DNA of 64,000 nt from Burkholderiales bacterium. GTDB lineage: Bacteria > Pseudomonadota > Gammaproteobacteria > Burkholderiales > SG8-41. Below are positions 53,489 through 60,743 of this stretch, piece after piece. The translations under genes and the position numbers were made by a program. Numbering within the stretch: position 1 is the first letter of the stretch; every line of letters starts with the position of its first letter. The stretch spans positions 1-64,000 of the forward strand of contig JADZGE010000012.1 in the NCBI GenBank assembly GCA_020854035.1. Direction: 5' to 3'. Below the pieces are notes generated by a model. That model did no database searches, was not told the DNA's origin, and saw only the letters and a list, made by a program, of their open reading frames with translations.

Positions 53489-53796
53489 ACGCGGACGCAA
53501 AGAGCCTCCAGATCAGCATCATGGGCCGCGAATTTCGCGTGGCCTGTCCGGAGGACGAACAGAAGGGGCTCCTCGAAGCGGTCGAATATGTCAATCGCAA
53601 GATGCTGGAAATCCGCGACAACGGGAAGGTGGTGGGGCTCGAACGCATCGCGATCATGGCCGCGTTGAACGTCGCGCACGAGCTCCTGTCCATGCGCGTC
53701 GGCGGCGGCTTTGACATTGCGGAACTCAAGCGTAGAATGACCAGCATGGAAACGCTGCTCGACGAGGCGATGTACGACCAGAGCAGGCTGTTCTGA
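53485..53796 (+). CDS. zapA: Cell division protein ZapA
   Basis: A 103-residue protein with the ZapA beta-sheet start (SLQISIMGREFRVACPEDE), the helix EAVEYVNRKMLEIR and the ERIAIMAALNVAHELL dimer helix. It cross-links FtsZ filaments at mid-cell. The start overlaps zapB by ATGA. A strong promoter for the following 6S RNA lies inside its 3' end. Confidence 0.93.
   Translation: MNADAKSLQISIMGREFRVACPEDEQKGLLEAVEYVNRKMLEIRDNGKVVGLERIAIMAALNVAHELLSMRVGGGFDIAELKRRMTSMETLLDEAMYDQSRLF
53711..53738 (+). promoter_or_regulatory. Probable ssrS promoter within zapA
   Basis: A perfect TTGACA at 53711-53716 and TAGAAT at 53733-53738 are spaced by 16 bp. Transcription would start near 53745, about 55 bases before the 6S RNA 5' stem, consistent with a 5'-processed precursor from a distal promoter. 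Confidence 0.6.
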
Positions 53797-53798
53797 CT

Positions 53799-53976
53799 TT
53801 CCCCTGCAGTGTTCGCCCTAGGCCTTTGATACTCTAGACCAACATTGATTGATCAGGGCGCCGACTCAAGCAGCACCGGTGTGCGCATCCTACACGGAAG
53901 CGCCTGAAGGGCTCGGAAGGCGACCGACCTTGAACCGTTGGTTCAAGAGACAGGTCTGACGGCACAGGCGGGGGTC
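53799..53976 (+). ncRNA. ssrS: 6S RNA
   Basis: The gene follows zapA as in most proteobacteria. Its ends pair: CCCCTGC at 53801-53807 with GCGGGGG at 53968-53974, then GTG with CAC. The interior is AT-richer and holds the long broken hairpin with a central bulge expected of 6S RNA, which mimics an open promoter and sequesters sigma-70 RNA polymerase. The boundaries are read from the closing stem and may be off by a few bases. Confidence 0.85.
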
Positions 53977-53984
53977 CCAACAAG

Positions 53985-54010
53985 AAATGCGGCGTGCGCC
54001 GCATTTTTTT
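53985..54010 (+). terminator. Rho-independent terminator of ssrS
   Basis: AAATGCGGCG-TG-CGCCGCATTT forms a ten-base stem with a two-base loop, followed by a run of seven T. It directly follows the 6S RNA gene. Confidence 0.92.
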
Positions 54011-54163
54011 GGGTGGCGACGCGCGGGGGAACGAGCCCCTTCCGGTAGAATCGTTCGGGTCCTTCCCGTTCTCCCCGCACCCCCCGAGCTCACGAGCGAA
54101 CGTAGTCGCGATTCACCGGGCGCTCATCCATCACCCATCGCGCATCGCCCGTCACGCCTTTCA

Positions 54164-54623
<460 letters not shown>

Positions 54624-54625
<2 letters not shown>

Positions 54626-54692
54626 TCAGTCTGCAGTTTGCCGTATCCAGTAGCGCTCCGCGATGGCGGCAGACTACTGCCCACTGATTACC
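54624..54692. repeat. Degenerate CACTG/TACTG hairpin repeat, copy 5
   Basis: GTCAGTCTGCAGTTTGCC and ATCCAGTAGCG form the left arm, a GATGGCGGC core follows, and GACTACTGCCCACTGATTAC is the right arm. It starts at the stop codon of the EVE gene and its right arm contains the TAA stop of the convergent amidohydrolase gene. The core matches the GCCGCCATC core of the copy at 26636 in reverse. Confidence 0.75.
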
Positions 54693-55698
54693 GCGCATCC
54701 GCAGGCAGGCGCAGCAGGCGCGCGGCGTTCCCCCACAGGATCTGTCGCCGCCCGCCCTCGTCGATCGACTTCATGCCGTTCACGACCGCCACCGGATCGT
54801 TCAAGGCGATGTCGAAGCAGTAGTCGCTGCCCATGAGGATGCGATCCGCGCCGACGAGACCCACGAGGTAGTCCATGATGGGCTCGCAGTAGGCGATGGT
54901 GTCGTAGGTGAAACGGCGCAGGTAGGCGCTCGGCGGGCGCTTGATGACCTTGCATTCCCCGCGGATCTCGAAGCCGCGGTCGAGCCGCCCGCGCAGTATC
55001 GGCAGCGCCCCGCCGGCGTGCGGCAGGCTCACTTCGAGCCGCGGAAAGGCGTCCAGCACGCCGCCGAAGATGAGATGCGAGGCGGCGATCGCGGTCTCGA
55101 ACGGGTTGCCGAGGAGATTGACGAGGTAGTACTGCTTCAGGCGCTCGTTGTTGATCATCATCGGGTGAAGAAAGATCGGGAGCCCCAGGTCCGCGGCGCG
55201 TTCGTAGACCGGGAAGAAGCTGCGGTCCGAGAGCTCGCGGTCGCGCACCGCCGTCGCCATGTAGAGCCCGCGTATGCCGGGGAGCTTCGCCACCCGTTCG
55301 AGCTCCTCGAGCGCGAGCCGCGCGTTCTGCAGCGGCAGGCACGCGAACCCGATGAAACGGTCCGGGTAGCGGCGGTGCGCCTCCGCGACGGCGTCGTTGA
55401 ACGCCATCGAGAGCTCGAGACCGAGATCGTCGTCGGCCCAGTACACCATCGGCTGCGTGAGCGAGAGCGCGTGCATGCGCAGGCCCGCCCGGTCCATCGC
55501 CGCGAGCCGCGCCTCGAGATCGCAGAACTCGCGCGTGATGGGCCCCGTTCGAAGCAGCAGTCCCACCTGGATGAAGCGATTGCCCGCCGCGTCAGCCGTC
55601 ACCGTCGTGCCGCAGCGGGCCCCGCGCCCGGCGACGAGCTCGAGGTAGGACTCGGGAAAGTAGTGGGCGTGCGTGTCGATAGTGAGCGGCGTGGCCAC
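54688..55698 (-). CDS. Amidohydrolase (ACMSD/amidohydrolase-2 family)
   Basis: A 336-residue TIM-barrel metal enzyme. DTHAHYF gives the HxH motif (H10, H12), IFLHPMM supplies a third histidine, and MGSDYCFDI the catalytic aspartate. The closest familiar relatives are 2-amino-3-carboxymuconate semialdehyde decarboxylase and related decarboxylases or hydrolases of aromatic breakdown. GTG 55698 follows GGAGG at eight bases. It is next to a dienelactone-hydrolase-type gene and a Bug receptor, which suggests catabolism of an aromatic acid. Its stop lies in a repeat. Confidence 0.85.
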   Translation of the reverse strand: MATPLTIDTHAHYFPESYLELVAGRGARCGTTVTADAAGNRFIQVGLLLRTGPITREFCDLEARLAAMDRAGLRMHALSLTQPMVYWADDDLGLELSMAFNDAVAEAHRRYPDRFIGFACLPLQNARLALEELERVAKLPGIRGLYMATAVRDRELSDRSFFPVYERAADLGLPIFLHPMMINNERLKQYYLVNLLGNPFETAIAASHLIFGGVLDAFPRLEVSLPHAGGALPILRGRLDRGFEIRGECKVIKRPPSAYLRRFTYDTIAYCEPIMDYLVGLVGADRILMGSDYCFDIALNDPVAVVNGMKSIDEGGRRQILWGNAARLLRLPADAR

Positions 55699-55730
55699 GA
55701 TCCGGCCTCCTTGTTCGTGGGTTCGGTCAG

Positions 55731-55812
55731 CCACAGAGGCGCAAAGATCGCAGAGGGTGGGACACGCGTCCATCCCGTCTGGCCTCTCTGCGGCCTCCGT
55801 CTCTCCGCGGCA
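55731..55812. repeat. Hairpin repeat CCACAGAGGC / GCCTCTCTGCGG type
   Basis: CCACAGAGGCGCAAAGATCG on the left and GCCTCTCTGCGGCCTCCGTC with TCTCCGCGGC on the right are partly complementary. Repeats with this CACAGAGGC-type sequence are widely dispersed in proteobacterial intergenic regions. It lies between the amidohydrolase and dienelactone hydrolase genes. Confidence 0.7.
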
Positions 55813-55835
55813 GGAACCATTCTTCGCGACCGCCG

Positions 55836-56537
55836 CTAGCGAGCCAGGTGTCGCCTGAAAAAGTCCAGGGTGAGCGCGAGCGCCCGGTCCGCTTCCGGCT
55901 TGCTCCAGGTCCTGCCGCCGTGGCGCGCGAAGGCGTGGTCCGCGCCGGGATACTTGTGGATGGTCACGTTCGGGTTGGGGCCGAGGCGGCGCTCGAGCAG
56001 TTCGTTCACCTCCGCCTGCACCCAGCGGTCCTTCAGCGCCATGTGCAGCATGAACGGCCGATGGAGGGCGGGCGCTTCGCGGATGTGGTGCTCGATGTAG
56101 GTGCCGTAGTAGGCCACCGCGCAATCGATGTCGGTGCGGCAGCAGAGGAGATAGCAGAGCTTGCCGCCCAGGCAGTAGCCGACCGCGCCCGCCCTGCCGC
56201 TGCATTCCGGAATGCCGGCGACATATCGTACCGTGTCCTCCATGTCGCGCACGCCGAGGTCGTAGTCGAAGTCGTAGTAGAGGTCGAACGCCTTCTTCAC
56301 GTCCTCCGGGTCGGAGTCGTCAAGCTCCACGCCCGGCTCCTGCCGCCAGAAGAGGTCCGGCACGAGGCAGACGAAGCCGGCCTGCGCGAACTCGGCGGCG
56401 TGGCGGCGCATGGTGTCGTTGACGCCCCAGATTTCCATGATCGCGACGATCGCCCCGGCCGGCGCGCGCTCCGGGCAGGCGAGGTGCGCGCCCATCACCC
56501 CGTCGCGCAGCGGGACCCTGATCTCGCATGTCTTCAT
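55836..56537 (-). CDS. Dienelactone hydrolase family protein
   Basis: A 233-residue alpha/beta hydrolase. MEIWGVN has the conserved Glu35, GYCLGGK the nucleophile Cys122, and GADHAFAR the catalytic His near 203, the Cys-Asp-His set of dienelactone hydrolase. These enzymes open enol-lactones in the modified ortho-cleavage of chloro-aromatics, though many relatives have other ester substrates. It is encoded between the amidohydrolase and a Bug receptor, all on the same strand. Confidence 0.9.
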   Translation of the reverse strand: MKTCEIRVPLRDGVMGAHLACPERAPAGAIVAIMEIWGVNDTMRRHAAEFAQAGFVCLVPDLFWRQEPGVELDDSDPEDVKKAFDLYYDFDYDLGVRDMEDTVRYVAGIPECSGRAGAVGYCLGGKLCYLLCCRTDIDCAVAYYGTYIEHHIREAPALHRPFMLHMALKDRWVQAEVNELLERRLGPNPNVTIHKYPGADHAFARHGGRTWSKPEADRALALTLDFFRRHLAR

Positions 56538-56570
56538 GCCGACAACCCCGAACGACCAGTCAACATGTCA

Positions 56571-56640
56571 GCCGCCGATGGACGCCGATGACTCCGGTGA
56601 ATTCACGGACACGCCCGGTAACCGCGTGCATCCGTGGCCG
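56571..56640. repeat. CGCCGATG-type repeat, second copy
   Basis: GCCGCCGATGGACGCCGATG (56571-56590) is nearly identical to the left arm of the inverted repeat at 29869. A weaker right arm, GCGTGCATCCGTGGCC, is at about 56623-56638. It separates the dienelactone hydrolase gene from the Bug receptor gene. Confidence 0.65.
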
Positions 56641-56670
56641 ATCGGGTCCCCGGCGACCGCAAGCCTTCGA

Positions 56671-57636
56671 TTACTGCGCCTTGATGCCCGCCGCCTTGAT
56701 CACCTGCGCCCACACGGCGAGCTCCCCGCGGATCTGCCGCGCCAGATCCGCCGGACCGCCTTCGCTGATGTCCACGGCGAGCTTGGCGTAAGCCGTCTTC
56801 ACCTGCGGGCTCGCAAGGGCGCGAGTGACCGCCTCGTTGAGGCGGCTCACGACGGCGGGCGGCGTGCCGCGCGGCGCCAGCACGGCGTACCAGCCGCCGG
56901 TCTTGAAATTGAGACCCGACTCGGAAACCGTCGGCACGTCCGGCAAGAGCGGCGAACGCTTCTCCCCGCCCACCGCCAGCGCCCGCACGCGGCCGCTCTT
57001 GATGTGCGGGAACGTGGGGGGCAGGCCGTTGAACATCATGTCGACCTCGCCCGCGATGAGCGCCGTCATCGCCGGCGCCGCACCCTTGTAGGCGACGTGC
57101 ACGATGTCGATGCCCGCCGCGACCTTGAACAGCTCGCCGGCCATGTGGATGCCGACGCCGACGCCGCCCGAGCTGAAATGCATCCGGGCCGGCTGCGCCT
57201 TCGCCAGCACGACGAGCTCCCTCACGTTCCGTGCCGGCACGCTCGGGTGCACGAGCAGGACGTACTGCGCTTCGGCCACCTTCGCGATCGGGGCGAGGTC
57301 CCTCACGGGATCGTAGGGTGTGTTGGGATTCAGGTTGGGCACGATCGCGAGCGGCCCGGAGAAACCGAAGAGGAGCGTGTAGCCGTCCGGGGGGGACTTC
57401 ACCACCATTTCCGTGCCGATGAGGCCCGCCGCCCCGACGCGGTTCTCGACGACGACCTGCTGGCCGAGTGCCTCGGTCAGGCCCTGCGCCAGCACGCGGC
57501 AGATGACGTCCACCGGGCCGCCCGCGCCCGAGGGCGAGATGAGGCGCACCGGCCGCGCCGGGTAGTCCTGGGCCCAGGCGCCCGGCCCCGGGATCATCAA
57601 CAGGAGACCGAGAAGTCCGAATCCACTGTGCTTCAC
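56671..57636 (-). CDS. Tripartite tricarboxylate transporter substrate-binding protein (Bug family)
   Basis: A 321-residue protein with a short signal peptide (LLGLLLMIPGPGAWA) and mature start DYPARPVRLISPSGAGGPVD. PPDGYTLLFGF, HPSVPARNVREL and IVHVAYKGAAPAMTALIAG are Bug family blocks. GTG 57636 follows AGGAGG. It is located between the dienelactone hydrolase gene and cofC on the same strand, so it may be read with either. A carboxylate ligand is expected from the family; no TctAB is nearby. Confidence 0.93.
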   Translation of the reverse strand: MKHSGFGLLGLLLMIPGPGAWAQDYPARPVRLISPSGAGGPVDVICRVLAQGLTEALGQQVVVENRVGAAGLIGTEMVVKSPPDGYTLLFGFSGPLAIVPNLNPNTPYDPVRDLAPIAKVAEAQYVLLVHPSVPARNVRELVVLAKAQPARMHFSSGGVGVGIHMAGELFKVAAGIDIVHVAYKGAAPAMTALIAGEVDMMFNGLPPTFPHIKSGRVRALAVGGEKRSPLLPDVPTVSESGLNFKTGGWYAVLAPRGTPPAVVSRLNEAVTRALASPQVKTAYAKLAVDISEGGPADLARQIRGELAVWAQVIKAAGIKAQ

Positions 57637-57705
57637 GCCGCCTCCTCGCCAAATTTCACGGGCGCGCGCGCAACGCCGGGTCGTGCGCGCTTTACGGGAA
57701 CTATA

Positions 57706-58344
57706 TCACCCGGGCCCCCCGGCTCCGGCCCCCGGCGCCGCCAGCCCCGGCCAGCCCGCGAGATCCTCGGGCGTATCAAGGTCGAACGCGAGCTCCGCGC
57801 GCTCCACCACGGCCGCGCTCCAGCCACGCCCCGCCGCGAGGGCGAGATGGCGCGCGAAGCTTTGTTCGCCGTAGCGGAATTCGTACGGCGCCTCGAGCGG
57901 GAGAACGAGCGCATTGGTGCCCTCTCTGCGCGAGTCCGGCGCGATCGCCATGCGCCGCCCCGCCGCCGCGGCGCTCGCGAGCACCGCGAGCGCCTCGGGC
58001 ACCAGGCGGGGCAGGTCGGAGGCGAGCACGAGCGCGCGGGAAGCGCCGGCCCCTGCCGCGCGCGCCGCGGCGAGCGTGAGTGCCGCGTTAAGACCCGCCG
58101 CCGGTCGTGTTTCCGCGACGGCGACGGCACCACGGCGCGTCGCGAGCACGCGCGTCTCGGGGCACGCGCTCACGACGAGGCAGCGCTCGAGCCCGCCGCT
58201 CCAGAGCGCGACGACGCCCAAGGTGTGTTCGAGGAGCCGGCGATTCAACCGCGCCCGCGCCGGCGCATCGAGCACCGCCGCAAGGCGCGTCTTGCCGGCC
58301 GCGATGCCGCGCACCGGCACGATGGTCCATGGCCCGGGCGACAT
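57706..58344 (-). CDS. cofC: Phospholactate guanylyltransferase (CofC)
   Basis: A 212-residue nucleotidyltransferase. PVRGIAAGKTRLAAVLDAPAR is the GTP-binding start of the CofC family, ALVLASDLPRLVPE carries the metal-binding aspartate, and AFDLDTPEDLA ends it. It activates a phosphorylated three-carbon acid (2-phospholactate, 3-phosphoglycerate or PEP, depending on species) with GTP for CofD. Which acid it uses cannot be told from what I can see. ATG 58344 lies 11 bases after the cofD stop. Confidence 0.85.
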   Translation of the reverse strand: MSPGPWTIVPVRGIAAGKTRLAAVLDAPARARLNRRLLEHTLGVVALWSGGLERCLVVSACPETRVLATRRGAVAVAETRPAAGLNAALTLAAARAAGAGASRALVLASDLPRLVPEALAVLASAAAAGRRMAIAPDSRREGTNALVLPLEAPYEFRYGEQSFARHLALAAGRGWSAAVVERAELAFDLDTPEDLAGWPGLAAPGAGAGGPG

Positions 58345-58355
58345 CGGTCGAGCGG

Positions 58356-59303
58356 CTACCCGCTTCGCGTGAGCGAGCGCGCGAAGGCGACCACGGTTCG
58401 CGCGAGGACTTCCGCCTTCCGCGCGCCGTCCATGACGGTATCGGTCACCACCACCGCGTGCCCTTCGCGCGCGATCGCGCGCGCGTGCGCGGCGTCCCTG
58501 CGATCGACGACCCACCCGTCCACGAGCGGCCCGTAGTGGCGCGCGAGCCCGGCGGCGCTCGGCTCCTCCCCGAGTTCGCGCATGATCTTCGCCGCGGGCC
58601 CCTTCACCGCGGCGCCACCGACGATCGGCGAGACCGCGACCACGGGGAACGCGCGCCGCGCCATCCAGTCGCGCAGCGCGGGAACGCTGAGTATCGGCGC
58701 GATGCTCACGTACGGATTGGACGGACAGATCACGACGGCCCGCGTGCGTCCGGGCACGAGGAGCCGTCGCACCCCGCGCGGAACCCGCGCCGCCCTGCTG
58801 CCCGCGAAGTGGAAACCCCGTGCGCGCGGCCGGCATTGCCGCCTCACGAAGTAGTCCTGGAAGTCGAGCACGCCGCGAGCCGTGCGAACGCGCGTTCGCA
58901 CCGGCGTCTCGGCCATCGGCAGGACCGCGTGCCGCACGCCGAGGCGCGCGCCGATGCGCCGCGTCACCTCCGAGAGCGGCAGCCCGCGTCCCAGGAGGTG
59001 CGTGCGCAGAACGTGGAGCGCGAGATCCCGGTCGCCGAGACGGAACCACGCCGCGCCGCCCAGTTCGCCGATGGCGCTCATGAAATTCCAGCTCTCGCCG
59101 GCACGGCCCCAGCCACGCCGCGCGTCGGCGACGCCGGCCATCGTGTAGAGCACGCTGTCGAGATCGGGCGATAGGTGAAGACCCAGGTGCTCGAAGTCGT
59201 CGCCGGTGTTCACGATGACCGCGAGCCCGCGCGGGGGCAGCACGCGGGAGAGCCCCGCCGCCATGCGGCCCCCGCCCACGCCGCCCGCCAGCGCGACGAT
59301 CAC
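58356..59303 (-). CDS. cofD: 2-phospho-L-lactate transferase (CofD)
   Basis: A 315-residue protein with the CofD signature: ALAGGVGGGRMAAGL (residues 4-18), VNTGDDFEHLGLHLSPDLDS and ICPSNPYVSIAPIL. It transfers the phospho-acid from its GDP adduct to the riboflavin-level precursor FO, giving F420-0 (or the dehydro or phosphoglyceryl form). GTG 59303 overlaps the cofE stop (GTGA). The order cofE-cofD-cofC and the overlaps indicate one transcript. Confidence 0.95.
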   Translation of the reverse strand: MIVALAGGVGGGRMAAGLSRVLPPRGLAVIVNTGDDFEHLGLHLSPDLDSVLYTMAGVADARRGWGRAGESWNFMSAIGELGGAAWFRLGDRDLALHVLRTHLLGRGLPLSEVTRRIGARLGVRHAVLPMAETPVRTRVRTARGVLDFQDYFVRRQCRPRARGFHFAGSRAARVPRGVRRLLVPGRTRAVVICPSNPYVSIAPILSVPALRDWMARRAFPVVAVSPIVGGAAVKGPAAKIMRELGEEPSAAGLARHYGPLVDGWVVDRRDAAHARAIAREGHAVVVTDTVMDGARKAEVLARTVVAFARSLTRSG

Positions 59304-60064
59304 CGGAAGAGATCCTCGGCGCGGGGCCGCACGAGCTCCGCCGCGGCGGACTCCCGCGGCGCGTGCGGAAAGCCTCGCGCGAGCACCGCCGGCAACCCCT
59401 CGTCCGCCTGGCCCATGAGGAGCGAGGCCGCGGCGGCGATCTCGTCCGCCGCGGCGATCTGCGTGACCCGCAGGATCCGGCCGCCGCGATCCGGCCGGCC
59501 GCGCTGGTCGACGAGCGCGGGAATCCCGGCAACGCCGATCGCGACACCGGTGACGCCGTTGCGCCAGGCCCGCCCGAAGCTGTCGTTCACCACCACGCCG
59601 ACCGCGGCGCCGGCGCGCTGCCGCAGTCGATCGCGCACCGCGCGCGCGGAGGCGTCCGGGTCTTCCGGCAGCAGCAGCGCCGCCTCCTGCGCCGTGCCGG
59701 TGTTCGACTGGTCGATGCCCGCGCCCGCCATGACGAGGCCCAGGCGGTGCTCGACGATCAGGACGCCCGGCTTCACGCGCAGGACCTCCCGCGATTCGCG
59801 CAGCATCAACTCCACGAGCCTCGGGTCCTTGTCCGCCTCTCGCGCAAGCGCCTGCGCCCGCGGCGAGGGCGCAACGTCCGCCAGCGGCACGAGCCGCCCC
59901 TCCGCCTTCGAGACGATTTTCTGCGCGATCACCAGCACATCGCCGTCCACGAGCGAGCGGCCCGCCCGTGCCACGGCATCGAGGAGCAGCCCGGCGAGGT
60001 CGGCACCGGGTTCCACTTCCGGCATGCCCGGCAACGCCGTGAGCGTCAGCTCGCGCGCCGTCAC
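59300..60064 (-). CDS. cofE: F420-0:gamma-glutamyl ligase (CofE)
   Basis: A 254-residue single-domain ligase, the length of archaeal CofE and lacking the nitroreductase-like extension of mycobacterial FbiB. LVIAQKIVSKAEGR, VKPGVLIVEHRLGLVMAGAGIDQSN and VVVNDSFGRAWRNGVTGV are its conserved blocks. It adds glutamate residues to F420-0 with GTP. GTG 60064 is chosen; the bases around it are a CACTCGTCGCTCGTCAC-type short repeat. Because the second domain is missing, a dehydro-F420 reductase would have to be elsewhere if PEP is the CofC substrate. Confidence 0.93.
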   Translation of the reverse strand: MTARELTLTALPGMPEVEPGADLAGLLLDAVARAGRSLVDGDVLVIAQKIVSKAEGRLVPLADVAPSPRAQALAREADKDPRLVELMLRESREVLRVKPGVLIVEHRLGLVMAGAGIDQSNTGTAQEAALLLPEDPDASARAVRDRLRQRAGAAVGVVVNDSFGRAWRNGVTGVAIGVAGIPALVDQRGRPDRGGRILRVTQIAAADEIAAAASLLMGQADEGLPAVLARGFPHAPRESAAAELVRPRAEDLFR

Positions 60065-60074
60065 TCGTCGCTCG

Positions 60075-60743
60075 TCACTTTGTGCCCGTGTCGGGCAATC
60101 CCGTGATCCGGATACCCGACGCGGGCACCTTGTAGCGCCTGTTGATCGCGATCAGCACCGAAGTGAGCGCCTCCGCCGCCACCGAGTTGGCGAGCGGGCC
60201 CGCGTGCCAGGCGCGCATCCCGGCGTCGTGCGCGAGCCCGACCACCACCTCGCGCGCCGCGGCGTCGTCGCTGCAGACGAGGACGTCGCAGTCGACCTCG
60301 TGATCCAGTTCCCGCAGGTGGGTCGCGGAGACATTCTGGAACGCGGAGACCACGCGCACGCCGGCGCCGAGCCGCCGCTGGAGGCTCACGACCGCGGACT
60401 CCCCCTGCGGCAACTGCACGCGTTCCACCCGCGGCGGCACGAGCGGCGCGGTCACGTCGACCAGGATCTTGCCGGGCAGGTGATTCCTCACTTCCTCGGC
60501 GACCGCGACCTGCGCCGCGTAGGGAACGGCGAGCACCACGACGGGCGCCTCGCGGGCCGCTTCCGGGTTGCACGCGCCCCGCACCGCGGCGCGACCCGCC
60601 AGCAGGCGGTTCAACTCGTCCGCCGCTCCCCGCGCGCGCTCCGGGTCGCGCGAGCCGAGAATGACCTCGTGACCCTTCGCGGCCCAGCGGAAGGCGAGCC
60701 CGCCGCCCTCCTTGCCGGTGCCGCCGAGCACGGCGATCAACAT
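60075..60743 (-). CDS. npdG: F420:NADP oxidoreductase (NpdG-like)
   Basis: A 222-residue protein with the F420-dependent NADP reductase start LIAVLGGTGKEGGGLAFRWA (Rossmann G-G-T-G-x-x-G), VILGSRDPERA for NADP recognition, and VVLAVPYAAQ. It exchanges hydride between NADPH and F420, which would keep F420H2 supplied. ATG 60743 overlaps the cofGH stop by seven bases, so it is co-translated. It is the only F420-using enzyme visible in the window. Confidence 0.9.
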   Translation of the reverse strand: MLIAVLGGTGKEGGGLAFRWAAKGHEVILGSRDPERARGAADELNRLLAGRAAVRGACNPEAAREAPVVVLAVPYAAQVAVAEEVRNHLPGKILVDVTAPLVPPRVERVQLPQGESAVVSLQRRLGAGVRVVSAFQNVSATHLRELDHEVDCDVLVCSDDAAAREVVVGLAHDAGMRAWHAGPLANSVAAEALTSVLIAINRRYKVPASGIRITGLPDTGTK